From contig CAJNDS010002219.1 of the NCBI GenBank assembly GCA_905221605.1, positions 161,001-225,000 on the forward strand: 64,000 nt of DNA. The letters run 5' to 3'. The translations under genes and the position numbers were made by a program. This document shows, one piece after another, positions 1 to 10,380 of this stretch. Origin of the DNA: Symbiodinium natans (Eukaryota; Sar; Dinophyceae; Suessiales; Symbiodiniaceae). The notes under the pieces were generated by a model. That model did no database searches. It worked only from the letters and a program-made list of their open reading frames with translations, and was not told the origin of the DNA. Position 1 is the first letter of the stretch; every line of letters begins with the position of its first letter.

Positions 1-360
1 AACCCAGAGACCGAAAATAACGAATAAACCTACCAAAACCAAAAGTTAAGAATAACTACTAGGCCTAAAAATGAAAACATCAAAGGGGAAACAAATACTT
101 AAAATAAATTATTACACCTAGGGTCAAGCACTAAAACAAACGAGGTAACAAGCATAGACACACATACAGAGAAAACGAATGAACCATAGCAAAGACAAAA
201 ACAAATAAGAAGACCATTAACCCTAGACAACATTTAGACCCTAGAAATTGAAATGAAACAGCAACAAATAATTTTAAACGATAGGTGACAATGATGAAAA
301 GTAACAAATGAAGCAGACACAGCAACGTCTAATGACCTTGACCTGACAATCCCCCTTATA
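1..360. other. AT-rich non-telomeric intron sequence
   Basis: A/T-rich, low complexity, without telomere-type units or a recognisable exon on either strand. It probably belongs to an intron of the transporter gene, which must continue left of the window. Confidence 0.4.
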
Positions 361-671
361 CATATTTTTGGGGGGGCGGGGAAGGGGGTCTGGCCAAGCT
401 TGAGTTGGACTTATTGACTCCACGGCAGCGGGCCGAAGATGATTTCAAAAAGCAACCGTCAGTGAGGGCTTGGGGTTTTGGGTTTTTGTGTTTTGGGGTT
501 TGGGGGTTTGGGGGTTTTGGGGTTTAGGGTTTTGAGTTTTGGGCTCGGGGGGGGTTTGGGGTGTTGGGGTTTTGGGGTTTTGGGGTTTGGGTTCAGGGTT
601 TAGGGTTTGAGCTCAGGGGTCTGGGGGCTACAACACGGGCTTTGCTCTCTGGACTTGGATCTACTTCCCGC

Positions 672-701
672 CTTGAACTCTTCGACGATTTCTTGGAGCT
701 C
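672..701 (-). CDS. Sugar transporter exon 13, central loop
   Basis: Ten codons, ELQEIVEEFK, between AG and a GC donor. Family members have E-x-E-x-I-x-E-E here, just before helix 7. Nothing further of the gene is recognisable between 1 and 671. Confidence 0.82.
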
Positions 702-3700
702 CTGGTTTCGAAATAGGGTTAAGGGCTCGGGCTTGTGGGGCCATAAACCTTGAACCCAAACCAAAATCCCCAAACCCTAAACCCTAAACCCGAAACCCTA
801 AACCCTAAACCCTAAATCATCCTGACTACACCGGCCCCAAGTCCAAGATACAGAAGCACTGCAACACCTGACACATTGCTGGGCCATGTCCTTGTGGAAA
901 CTAGGGCCCCCGACCTCATTACGCGCAACCCGAAGGTTTAGGTTTAGGGTTTAGGGTTTGGGGTTTGGGGTTTAGGGTTTAGGGTTTGGGGTTTGGGGTT
1001 TAGGGTTTAGGGTTTAGGGTTTCGGGGTGGTTCAGAACCTGCGCCAGAGCCGCAGTCCTGCTCCGCTGCCTGCGCCCCACGCAGGAGGGTCAATGCCGCC
1101 CGGGCCTCTGTGAGCCGGTCCTGCGACGGCACAGGAGCTGAAGGCTCTCTGGGACCTCAAACTCTTAGGTTAAACTCTGAGGGTTTAGGGCTTAGGGCTT
1201 AGGGTTTAGGGTTTAGGGTTTAGGGTTTAGGGTTTAGGGTTTAGGGTTTAGGGTTTAGTCCCTTAATGTGGGCCCCAGGGGTCCTTGTCTACCCCTTAGG
1301 TACCCCTTATAGACACCTTACATATCCCTTATATACCTCCTATATACCCCTTATATACACCTTATATACCCTCTCATACCCTATGCAAGCCCGAAGGCGT
1401 AAATCCTAAACCCTAGTATCGCCTACTTGATGGCCTTTGACCTTGACACGGTCAAAGTCTAACTCTTAGGGAGAACTCTTAGGGTTGATAGGGTGTAGGG
1501 TTTAGGTATCTCCATCTCTATCTCTATCTCCCTGTGCCTCCACCTCTACCTCTATCTCCTCTCTATCTGCCAACCTCTCACAGTGTCCTCTCCATCCCTA
1601 AGCCCGTTTTATGCATGTGATCGCAGACCCGCATCACGCAGGGCATAGACCCCCCTTGCATACCCCCAAGTGCGAAAATCGACCCTAAACCCTAAACCCT
1701 AAACCTAAACCCTAAACCCTAAACCCTAAACCCTAAACCCTAAACCCTAAACCCTAAACCCTAAACCCTAAACCTCTCCTACCATATATATTTAAATGTT
1801 AAACCCCTTCGTGGATTTGGGCACAAACCTTCGTGGATTTGGGCACAAACCTTCGTGGATTTGGGCACAAGCCGGCCTCGAAGGGCCAGGGTTCAGGTTT
1901 TTCACTGGTTTTCGCCGGCGTCGGGGGGCCAGGGTTCAGGTTTTTCACAGGATTTGTGCCCAAATCCACGAAGGTTTGTGCCCAAATCCACGAAGGTTTG
2001 TGCCCAAATCCACGAAGGTTTGTGCCCAAATCCACGAAGGCCATGAACATTATAAAGGTTCGAGGCTTCGTGGATTTGGGCACAAACCTTCGTGGATTTG
2101 GGCACAAACCTTCGTGGATTTGGGCACAAACCTTCGTGGATTTGGGCACAAACCTTCGTGGATTTGGGCACAAACCTTCGTGGATTTGGGCACAAACCTT
2201 CGTGGATTTGGGCACAAGCCGGCCTTGAAGGGCCAGGGTTCAGGTTTTTCACTGGCGTCGGGGGGCCGGGGTTTCAGGTTTTTCACTGGCTTTTCAGGGT
2301 TTTCACTGGTTGTTCAGCTTTTCCACGGACGTGGGGGCTCCAGGGTTCAGGTTTTTCACTGTTTTTTTTTTTCACGGGCTCGAAGGGCCAGGGTTCAGGA
2401 TTTTCACTGGCGTCTCGAAGGGCCAGGGTTCAGGTTTTTCACTGGTATTGAGTGCTGTTCGAGGGAGGGTTGGGGAAAATTCGAGTCCTCGCAGGACCAG
2501 GGTTCAGGTTTCCACGGGCGTCGGGGGCCCAGGGTTCAGGTTTTTCACTGTTTTTTGTTCACGGGCTCGAGGGGCCAGGGTTCAGGTTTTTCACTGGCGT
2601 CGGGGGTCCAGGGTTCAGGTTTTTCACGGGCCGGGGCCCCGGGGTTCAGGTTTTCACGGGCGTCGGAGGTCCAGGGTTCGTGTTTTTCATTGTTTTTTTC
2701 ACGGGCTCGAGGGGCCAGGGTTCAGGTTTTTGACAGGCGTCGGGGGCCCAGGGTTCAGGTTTTTCACGGGTCGGGGCCCCAGGGTTCAGGTTTTTCACGG
2801 GCGTCGGGCCCCAGGGTTCGGGTTTTCACGGGCATCGGGGGCCCAGGGTTCAGGTTTTTCACTGTTTTTTTTTCACGGGCTCGAGGGGCCAGGGTTCAGG
2901 TTTTTCACTGGCGTCGGGGGTCCAGGGTTCAGGTTTTTCACGGGCCGGGGCCCCGGGGTTCAGGTTTTCACGGGCGTCGGGGGTCCAGGGTTCGTGTTTT
3001 TCACTGTTTTTTTTTCACGGGCTCGAGGGGCCAGGGTTCAGGGTTTTCACTGGCGTGGGGGCCCAGGGTTCAGGTTTTTCACGGGCCGGGGCCCCAGGGT
3101 TCAGGTTTTTCACGGGCGTCGGGCCCCAGGGTTCGGGTTTTCACGGGCATCGGGGGCCAGGGTTCAGGTTTTTCATTGTTTTTTTTTCACGGGCTCGAGG
3201 GGCCAGGGTTCAGGTTTTTCACTGGCGTCGGGGGTCCAGGGTTTAGGTTTTTCACGGGCCGGGGCCCCAAAGGTTTTCACGGGCGTCGGGGTCCAGATCC
3301 AGATCCCCCCCAGATCCCCCCCAATCCTCCCAGATCCCCCCCCCCCCAATTCCTTCCCAGACCCCCCCCAGATCCCCCCCACATCCCCCCCACCCCCCCC
3401 AGATCCCCCCCAGAATCCCCCCCAGATCCCCCAGATCCCCCCCAGATCCCCCCCAGCTCCCCCCCACATCCCCCCCCGATCCCCCCCAGATCCCCCCAGC
3501 TCCCCCCCAGATCCCCCCCAGATCTCCAGATCCTCCCAGATCCCTCCCAGATCCCCCCCAGATCCCCCCCAGATCCCCCCCGATCCCCCCCAGATCCTCC
3601 CCCTCCCCAATCCTTCCATATCCCCCCCAGATCCCCTCACTCCAGACCCCCCCCAGATCCCCCCCAGATCCCCCCCAGATCCCCCCAGATCCACCCAGAT

Positions 3701-4607
3701 CCCCCACACGTCGGACCTGAGGGTGCAGGCTTTTCAATGGTTTTTGTTTTGTCACGGGCTGAGGGGGCAGGGTTCGGGTTTTTCACTGGGTCCGGGGGGG
3801 GGGGGGGGGTCCGGTTTTGGCTCCACCTTAAGGTTTAAATTTATATAGGTAGAGAGAGGTTGACGGAGGATCAGATTATTTTCCTAATGGTGTGGGACCC
3901 AATGGGCGGGTGCCCAGATCCCCCCCAGATCCCCCCCAGATCCCATCCCCCCCAGATCCCCCCCACATCCCCCAGATCCACCCCAGATCCCCCCCAGATC
4001 CCCGCCACATCCCCCCCAGATCCCCCCCCAGATTACCCCCAGATCCCCCCAGATCCCGCATATCCCCCCCAGACCCCCCCCAGATCCCCCCCAGATCCCC
4101 CCCAGATCCCCTCCAGATCCTCCCCAGATCCCCCCCAGATCCCCCAGATCATCCCCAAATCATCCCCAGATCCCCCCAGATCTCATTCCCAGATTTCCTC
4201 CCAGATCCCCCCAGATCCCCCCCAGATCCCCCCCCCCCCCAGATCCCCCCCCAATCGCCCCGATCCCCCCCCAGATCCCCCCCAGATCCCCCCCGATCCC
4301 CCCCAGATCCCCCCCAGATCCCCAGATACCCCCCAGATCCCCCCAGGGTTCGGTTTTTTCACTGGTCCGGGGGGGGGGGGGGGGGGGGTCCGGTTTTGGC
4401 TCCACCTTAGGTTTAAATTTATATAGGTAGAGAGAGGTTGACGGAGGATTAGATTATTTTCCTAATGGTGTGGGACCCAATGGGCGGGTGGGTATTCCCC
4501 TGTGGCCTTGAAAGCTGCTCAACTGGTGAATGCTTGGACCAGAGATGCTAAACCCTAAACCCTAAACCCTAAACCCTAAACCCTAAACCCTAAACCCTAA
4601 ACCCTAA

Positions 4608-4638
<31 letters not shown>

Positions 4639-7600
4639 AGAGGAAAAGCATCGGGCGCCTGCTGCACTAGCCACCGCGGGGAGCGAGGCAGGAAGGGCAT
4701 GGTGAGCAGAATGACGAAGGCTGGGATGGCCTGCGGTTTACGGGGGCCTAATGGGGGGTTTAGGGTTTAGGGTTTAGGGTTTAGGGTTTAGGGTTTAGGG
4801 TTTAGGGTTTAGGGTTTAGGGTTTAGGGTTTAGGGTTTAGGGTTTAGGGTTTAGGGTTTAGGGTTTAGGATTTAAGATTTAGGGTTTAGGGTTTAGGGTT
4901 TAGGGTTTAGGGTTTAGGGTTTAGGATTTAAGATTTAGGGTTTAGGGTTTAGGGTTTAGGGTTTAGGGTTTAGGGTTAGGGTTTCGGGTTTTAAGGTTTA
5001 GGGTTTCGGGTTTAGGGTTGCGGGATGAGCCATGGGATATCAGCCCTTTGCACGGCGAATCCTTACGCAACGCGGAACCTACCTCATGCCTACTTTGCGG
5101 ACAAGTATTTCGACTAGACCCAAGAGTAACCCGGGAACCAAAAGCATGCCTTTTTCGGGTTACTAAGGGAACCTAAACCTTTTCGGGTTACTAAGGGAAC
5201 CTAAACCTTTTCGGGTTACTAAGGGAACCTAAACCCGAGAAAGTGCATAAGGACCTACTCTGGGTCCTAGACTTTGAAGAACTACCTGTTTCAGGGGCGG
5301 AACAATGGAAGGCTTGCTATCTACACCCCCTTCGAACCCTGCTAGGAAACTTGAGCTGCACACGTTCTCTAACCCCTAAACCCTAAACCCTAAACCCTAA
5401 ACCCTAAACCCTAAACCCTAAACCCTAAACCCTAAACCCTAAACCCTAAACCCTAAACCCTAAACCCTAAACCCTAAACCCTAAACCCTAAACCCTGAAC
5501 CCTAACCCGAAGTCTGCGTCTCAGGATGAATGATTTGTCGGTCGCAGGAACAGCTGAGAGTGATATGATATCAATCACCAGGTTGGCCCCTTTAAACCCT
5601 TTGAAACATCTTCCTAAGTATCATCCTCTTAAGCCCAGTAGGGGAATACGCAGTATCCCAAGGGCCTGCCTAGATAACAACATAGGTTGAGGTTGTGCTG
5701 GGAGACGGTCTGGGTGCGGATGACCCAAATGGGAGATTCGCCAGTGTATAACTCCGAGAACATATGAAGGAGGGTTATTGATGGCTAGTATCCCCCAAAG
5801 GACAGGCAAACAGACATACACACACTCTCCCTATCTCACCAACATGTACAAGGATCCCCATATACACACTAGTGTCGGCAATCAAATGAACCCTGCCCTT
5901 GTATTGAGAGCCATCTGAACGTCTACACCTTGCAAACCACGTCCAGATCAACATACAGGAGATGAGGCCTTCGGGCTTAGAGTTTGGGGTGTATGGTTTA
6001 GGTTGCCGTCGAGCTGGCTTGCTTTTGACACGTTAAGGGTCGATGCAGCGACAGCTGGCAATGTTCCCCACTTCAGTCCATGAAGACCCTAAAACCTAAA
6101 CGCTTAACCCTGAGCTTCACGGAACCCGAACCTTTGAACCAGAAGCCCTGAACCCTAAACCCTAAACCCGCTCACATCCCAGATTGGGCCCCCAAAAACG
6201 CCAAACCTGCAAGGCAATGGCCATCCGCCAGCCGTTTTCCTTCTCCACCAGGAACTCATCCAGCAAGGCCGCGATAAAGATGCCTCCGGAACGCCCCCCA
6301 AGGGGCGAGGCAAGAGTGACCAGCAGGAAAGATAGGGTTTAGGGTTTAGGGTTTAGGGTTTAGGGTTTAGGGTTTAGGGTTTAGGGTTTAGGGTTTAGGG
6401 TTTAGGGTTTAGGGTTTAGGGTTTAGGGTTTAGGGCTTAGGGTTTAGGGTTTAGGGTTTAGGGTTTAGGGTTTTATCCCGGATTTCCATCCTTGGAGCTC
6501 CCTGAAGCCGAAGCGAGGCAGGGGCCTGCCGTGATCATCATGTTGTACATGGAGGTCAGGGTTCCGCGCAGAGCTGGCGGCGCCATCTCGGCCTCCGCAT
6601 GGGGGGTTTAGGGTTTAGGGTTTAGGGTTTAGGGTTTAGGGTTTAGGGTTTCGGGTTTCGGGTTTAGGGATAGGTTTAACGGTTTAAGGCAACGAATGAA
6701 GAGCGAGGCAAGACTCGGCCCAAGACCTACAAGGCACGTCGAGCTCAAGAGCGGCCACTCCTCCTGAGAAGACCCTGGCTAGACCCAGGAGTGTCCCAGG
6801 AATAAGACGGGTACCCTTTTTGGCTTTAAGGGGATCAGAAGGGAACCCCAACCCTAAGAAAAGGAAATGAGGGCCGACTCCCAGTCCTAGCTGGGGCAGT
6901 CTGGCATGCAAGTTTCTTAGGGTAGTGACATGGTCCCTCAAAATGGGGACCCCTAGACCCCCTATATACTTACTAGATACCCTCTAAGACCCAAGGGCCC
7001 AGACTTCAGAAACCTTTAAGGAAGGTAAGGGACCATATGAAGGGACCGTATCAACTGCCCTTAGCCCCTCCCCTAACAACCCTAAATACTAAACCCTAAA
7101 CCCTAAACCCTAATCCCTAAATCCTAAATCCTAAACCCTAAACCCTAAACCCTAAACCCTAGACCCTAAACCCTAAGCCCTACCCTTAGAAGGCTTGCAA
7201 GAACGGTAACGTAGCCTGGTACATGGGCACCACGTTGCTCAGTAGGCCGATGGAGGTCCCCGTGACCAGCCGCCCGAAGAGGAAGATCTTACAGCAGTTT
7301 AGGGTTTAGGGTTAAGGGCTTAGGGCTTGGGGTTTAAGGTTTAGGGTTTAGGGTTTAGGGTTAAGGGTTTAGCGTTTATGGCGAAGTTTTCAGTAGCTTC
7401 AACACTGCTGCACTCGTAGCTGCCGACCTCGCTCTAAGATCCGCTGACCCCTAAACCCTAAACACCAACCCTGTTCCACTGAGCTGACCCTGCGCCAAGA
7501 GGCCCCCATAGACTTGCTGCTTGACTGCAGCAGGCATCCCAGCAAGAAGATGACCTGAGAGACGGCAAGTTGCAACATGACAATAATGTTGAAAACAACG

Positions 7601-10268
7601 ACTGTGTTTCTATAATATCGTTAAGCTTATTTTTCACTACACTGCCCGAAACACACTGACATTCTGATTATTCTGCATTAGCATCTTTCTGTACACCCTA
7701 ATCCCTAAACCCTAAGCCCTAAACCCTAAACCCTAAACCCTAAACCCTAACCCTAAACAAGCAAACCCTGTAACAAAAAAACAAAAAGCCAGGGGGCCCC
7801 TCCCAGGATGATCGAGCTCCTCCTGCCAAACTGGTCAAGGAAGAAGCCTCGGTCTGGGACCCGCTCTCTAAGTGTTTAGGGTGTGGTAGGGTTTAGGGTT
7901 TAGGGTTTAGGGTTTAGGGTTTGGGGTTTGGGGTTTAGGGTTTGGGGTTTAGGGTTTAGGGGTTAGGGCTTAGGGCTTAGGGCTTAGGGCTTAGGGTGTA
8001 GGGTTTAGGGTTTAGGGTTTAGGGTTTAGGGTTTAGGGTTTAGGGTTTAGGGTTTTTAGGGGTTTAGGGGTTTAGGGGTTTAGGGTTTAGGGGTTTAGGG
8101 GTTTAGGGGTTTAGGGGTTAGGGGTTTAGGGGGTTAGGGTTAGGGGTTAGGGGTTTAGGGGTTTAGGGTTTAGGGGTTAGGGGTTTAGGGGTTAGGGTTT
8201 AGGGGTTTTTGGGGGTTTAGGGGGGGGGTTTAGGGGTTTAGGGTTTAGGGTTTTGCTTAGGGTTTAGGGTTTAGGGTCTAGGGTTTAGGTTTGGGGGTGT
8301 AGGGTCTGCATGTCCTGTTGCAGTCTCAGGCGCTGCTGATCGGTGGAAACGATGTCGCGAGGCATCCGACAGAAAAGATCTCAGGCTGCAGGGTTTAGGG
8401 GTTTAGGGTTTAGGGGTTGGGATTTATGGTTTAGGGTTAAGGGTTTTAGGGTTTCAGGGTGTTGCCCGGAATCCCATGGAGATCACTAAGCTGATCGTCC
8501 TTCGCCAAATGGGCAGTTCTCTCTCTAAATTAGGATCCCTTTCATTTCGTGAAAGATTCTAACAGGTACCCTATAATTTGGAGAACTGCCCGAATGTCTG
8601 AGACCAGGGCAGAAACGATGAAGCCTGCTTGCACTACTGCAAGCCCTAAACCCTAAACCCTAAACCCTAAACCCTAAACCCTAAACCCTCAACCCTGAAC
8701 CCTAAACCCTAAACCCTAAACCCTAAACCCTAAACCCTAAACCCTAAACCCTAAACCCTAAACCCTACACCTAAACCCTAAACCCCAAACCCGAATGCAT
8801 TACGGACGGTGTCTGAGACCAGGGCAGAAACGATGAAGCCGGCTTGCACTGCGCTGATCTTCGAGTCGGGGTTCGACCAATCAGACAAGTGGCCCACATC
8901 CTCCATGCAGTGGAGGGTTTATGGTTGGGGGGGCTAAGTTTAGGGCTTAGGGGCTGGGGCTTCGGGCTTCGGGCTTACGGCCTAGGGCCTGGGGCCTAGG
9001 GCCTAGGGCTTAGGGCTTGGGGCTTAGGGTTAAGGGTTAAGGGTTAAGGGTTTAGGTTGGGGTTCAGGTGTTTCGGGATTTAGGGTGCAAGGTTCCATGA
9101 TCTGCAGATGCAAGGAGTCCAGGAGGAAGCACCCAAAACCCTAAGTCGCTCAGAGGAAGGGTTTATGAAGGGTTTAATTAGGGTTTAGGGTTTAGGGTTT
9201 GGGGTTTGGGGTTTTACGGTTTAGTGTTTACGGGTTAGGGTGGAAGCCTGGCTGGGGCCCTGGCCCTTTTGAAGCTGCCACATTCCAGAATCGGAGCCTC
9301 GAAACAGGGCACGAGACTTCCGAGCTTGTTCGGCGTGATTTGGCTTTCTCAACCGGCGACTGGGCTCCCCACAATGTAGCCTTGGCTGCTCCGCTCTTTT
9401 CACGCAGCATGCACTTTAGGGTTTCGGGGTTTTCTCGGCTTGAGGCCCAATCACCCTTGCATGGAGGGTTTATGGTTTGGGGCTTCGCACCCCCATCTAT
9501 CTTGCCCTAGTACAGGCAGGGCACCGATGTCGAGGCCGAATAGAAATGCCCCAAGGGAGGCGACGAGAGCTGCCGTGGTGGCCTAGCGCCAGCTCTGGAA
9601 TTTCAGGGAGACGCGCGAGCTTTCAGGGCTTGGGGATATTAGGGGCCTAAACCCTATACGCTAAACCCTAACCCTAAACCCTAAACCGCCGATCTTTCAC
9701 CAAGGAGTATAGGGCTTTGGGGAGGGCTTTTAAGGCATGGGGCCCCCGAAACTCCAAGCAAAGACCCGACTGATAGCTGGGAACACCGTCCATGCTGCCT
9801 ACGAACATCACCTGCGCAAGCAATCAGGCTAGCTCCTCAACCCTCAACCCTAAACCCTCAACCCTCAACTCTAAGCCCTAAACCTTAAACCCTAAACCCC
9901 AAACCCCAAACCCCAAACCCCAAACCCTAAACCCTAAACCCTCCCTAAACCCAAACCCAACTTCTTTCTCCCGGCCGAGACCCTCATGAGCATCAGCTTG
10001 AACAGGATTCTCCACTGATCCCTCCCGCGATGTACGCCGACTATGGCCCCAAAACAACCCCCCAAAAGGGGACCCGGGTGAGGGGCGGGGGGGGGGGGGG
10101 TTCAGGAGGGAGCAAACTTGGCCCCTGCCAGGCCCAAACAATCCTAAACCCTGCACCCTAAACTGCTGCTCCTTCCACCCCCATCATACTGATCAGCTAA
10201 AACCTAGCACACATCACCGATCACAATCCATGTGGCACGCAACAGTTGGTCCCCCGCGGGTGAAGACG

Positions 10269-10308
<40 letters not shown>

Positions 10309-10380
10309 CAAATATAAAACATCAAGCCTAAACCCTAGACCCTAAACACTGTCAACCACGATGGCCTTGCCGTCGCCCAT
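672..10380 (-). CDS. MFS sugar transporter gene, 13 exons, 3' end beyond window
   Basis: Spliced minus-strand gene of the sugar porter family (major facilitator superfamily), a membrane protein that would move hexoses or similar solutes. Family landmarks appear in the right order: first membrane helix FLFGLDIG, loop 2-3 motif DQFGRRSS, GRLVTG, VPMYQ joined to AEMAPPALRG, NGWRMAIALQ ending helix 6, then PRSPRWLV and the central-loop piece ELQEIVEEFK. About 290 residues are readable from the ATG at 10380, roughly the N-terminal half plus central loop. Helices 7-12 should lie left of base 672 and outside the window. Introns consist largely of telomere-type repeats; the one between 1121 and 4658 also holds a satellite. 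Joints from 8813 down to 672 keep phase without forcing. Joints among the first four exons are less certain. Substrate cannot be told from sequence. Confidence 0.9.
1058..1120 (-). CDS. Sugar transporter exon 12, central loop
   Basis: Reads DRLTEARAALTLLRGAQAAE then Q, the E-A-R-x-x-L-x-x-L-R-G element that follows PRSPRWLV in sugar porters. Acceptor CAG; the donor appears to be GA. Confidence 0.88.
1807..2218. repeat. 22-bp satellite with inverted block
   Basis: Tandem TTCGTGGATTTGGGCACAAA-type units of 22 bp run forward at 1807-1872 and 2068-2218. They run in the reverse orientation at about 1952-2042. Long ORFs on both strands through this array arise only from the repeat. It lies in the intron between transporter exons 11 and 12. 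Confidence 0.9.
2219..3290. repeat. CAGGGTTCAGGTTTTTCAC satellite
   Basis: About 30 degenerate copies of a unit built on GGGCCAGGGTTCAGGTTTTT with CACGGGCGTCGGGG spacers. Higher-order blocks of about 350 bp recur, including a ring of TTTTTTTCACGGGCTCGAGG spacers. The 680- and 512-codon ORFs here are repeat artefacts rich in P, G, S, R and F. Confidence 0.85.
3290..4350. repeat. CCCCCCAGATC microsatellite arrays, two blocks
   Basis: Two arrays of a 10-12-bp CCCCCCAGATC unit (3290-3700 and 3917-4350), each followed by a G-run and a shared unique segment. That segment is the pair 3809-3910 and 4388-4487, about 100 bp and nearly identical, so an array plus tail was duplicated as one unit. Confidence 0.85.
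4659..4730 (-). CDS. Sugar transporter exon 11, PRSPRWLV
   Basis: Reads AIPAFVILLTMPFLPRSPRW then LVQQ, the end of helix 6 and the P-E/R-S-P-R-W-L signature entering the central cytoplasmic loop. Acceptor CAG, GC donor. Confidence 0.93.
4757..4985. repeat. Long TTTAGGG tract
   Basis: About 30 units with two identical GATTTAAGATTTAGG interruptions near 4868 and 4923. The interruptions indicate internal duplication of a block inside the tract. Confidence 0.95.
5113..5270. mobile_element. Short inverted-repeat element, family A
   Basis: Begins CTAGACCCAAGAGTAACC and ends CTACTCTGGGTCCTAG, so the ends are imperfect inverted repeats. This copy is longer than the others because a 28-bp internal segment (CTTTTCGGGTTACTAAGGGA...) is repeated three times. 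Related copies lie at 6779, 23070, 35050, 43882, 60102 and 62327. Confidence 0.7.
5373..5506. repeat. Long CCCTAAA tract
   Basis: Nearly pure run in the opposite orientation to the 4757-4985 tract, within the same intron of the transporter gene. Confidence 0.95.
5585..5685. mobile_element. Dispersed repeat, family F
   Basis: GGCCCCTTTAAACCCTTTGA ... TCCCAAGGGCCTGCCTAG. Colinear copies lie at about 15350-15445, 24112-24210 and, more diverged, 23305-23395. Confidence 0.5.
6207..6283 (-). CDS. Sugar transporter exon 10, helix 6
   Basis: Reads IFIAALLDEFLVEKENGWRM then AIALQ; N-G-W-R-x-x-x-x-L-Q is conserved at helix 6. GT donor (GTTTGG). Confidence 0.93.
6526..6592 (-). CDS. Sugar transporter exon 9, helix 5
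   Basis: Reads AEMAPPALRGTLTSMYNMMI then TA; the family consensus here is x-E-x-x-P-x-x-x-R-G. Acceptor GAG, GC donor, ends in phase 1 and completes GGC with exon 10. Confidence 0.94.
6779..6890. mobile_element. Short inverted-repeat element, family A
   Basis: A 112-bp copy, CTAGACCCAGGAGTGTCC to CTCCCAGTCCTAG, with the family core GGGTACCCTTTTTGG and AAGGGGATCAGAAGGGAACC. Confidence 0.7.
6921..7060. mobile_element. Dispersed repeat, family E
   Basis: Shares GGTCCCT..GGGGACCCC...CCCAAGGGCCC...GGTAAGGGACCA in the same order with 24261-24412. The ends of the second copy form imperfect inverted repeats (AGGGTAGCT / ACTACCCT). Confidence 0.55.
7216..7287 (-). CDS. Sugar transporter exon 8, helix 4
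   Basis: Reads IFLFGRLVTGTSIGLLSNVV then PMYQ, the signature G-R-x-x-x-G with V-P-x-Y. AAG acceptor, GC donor, phase 0 at both ends. Confidence 0.94.
7504..7554 (-). CDS. Sugar transporter exon 7, helix 3
   Basis: Reads VIFLLGCLLQSSSKSMG after a CAG acceptor, with a GC donor. Joins both neighbours in phase 0. Confidence 0.9.
7798..7853 (-). CDS. Sugar transporter exon 6, loop 2-3 GRR motif
   Basis: Reads RGFFLDQFGRRSSIILGG. D-x-F-G-R-R is the conserved loop between helices 2 and 3 of the major facilitator superfamily. GC donor after GGAGGG. Confidence 0.92.
8511..8591. mobile_element. 81-bp inverted-repeat element
   Basis: GGGCAGTTCTC at the left and its exact complement GAGAACTGCCC at the right. 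A small GGGTACC-like core region lies inside. It abuts the duplicated transporter exon piece. Confidence 0.65.
8595..8636 (-). pseudogene. Partial duplicate of transporter exon 5
   Basis: The 30 plus-strand bases from 8595 repeat those from 8810 exactly, and the following dozen are nearly identical. In minus-strand translation both give VQAGFIVSALVSD. The copy stops at an 81-bp inverted-repeat element (8511-8591), so it is probably a relic or an alternative exon. Confidence 0.75.
8813..8900 (-). CDS. Sugar transporter exon 5, helix 2 region
   Basis: Reads DVGHLSDWSNPDSK followed by ISAVQAGFIVSALVS, matching the extracellular loop and helix 2 start of sugar porters. It joins exon 6 in phase 1 to give VSDRGFFLDQFGRR. 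Both intron edges carry the bases CAGAC, so the exact cut is ambiguous. A partial copy of this exon lies at 8595-8636. Confidence 0.88.
9102..9140 (-). CDS. Sugar transporter exon 4 (possible)
   Basis: Thirteen codons, GFGCFLLDSLHLQ, between AG and a possible CAG/AT junction. They fill the short loop expected between helix 1 and the next exon, but no conserved residue confirms them. Confidence 0.4.
9240..9480. other. Unassigned open segment in transporter intron
   Basis: About 180 bases open in several frames on both strands, between transporter exons 3 and 4. No family motif was recognised, and neighbouring exons do not need it. Confidence 0.3.
9514..9582 (-). CDS. Sugar transporter exon 3, first membrane helix
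   Basis: Begins after an AG acceptor that directly follows an in-frame stop. Reads ATTAALVASLGAFLFGLDIG, the typical helix 1 of sugar porters (consensus G-F-L-F-G-Y-D-x-G). A GT donor (GTACTA) closes 23 codons. Confidence 0.8.
9765..9811 (-). CDS. Sugar transporter exon 2 (probable)
   Basis: After a CAG acceptor the minus strand reads VMFVGSMDGVPSYQ, a plausible cytoplasmic N-terminal segment. The 3' edge is not fixed by phase, so this exon is less certain than those downstream. Confidence 0.45.
10147..10347. other. Intron 1 of transporter with GA microsatellite
   Basis: Holds a (GA)n run at about 10274-10303 and short telomere-type pieces, with no recognisable exon. Confidence 0.4.
10348..10380 (-). 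CDS. Sugar transporter exon 1 with start codon
   Basis: Reads MGDGKAIVVDS from an ATG on the minus strand, then a GT donor that is the first two bases of GTTTAGGG. The telomere-type repeat therefore abuts the exon directly. The start is chosen because no in-frame coding was seen upstream and the next candidate exon joins in phase 0. Confidence 0.55.

Noticed and set aside
840-930. Possible transporter helix exon (minus, GVAVLLYLGLGAG)
   Set aside because: The exons on both sides (12 and 13) join directly in phase, leaving no room; probably chance in intron sequence.
1796-3848. 680- and 512-codon plus-strand ORFs
   Set aside because: They run through satellite DNA. Several frames and both strands stay open because the unit length is a multiple of three or lacks stops. 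Composition is P/G/S/R/F repeats without a domain.
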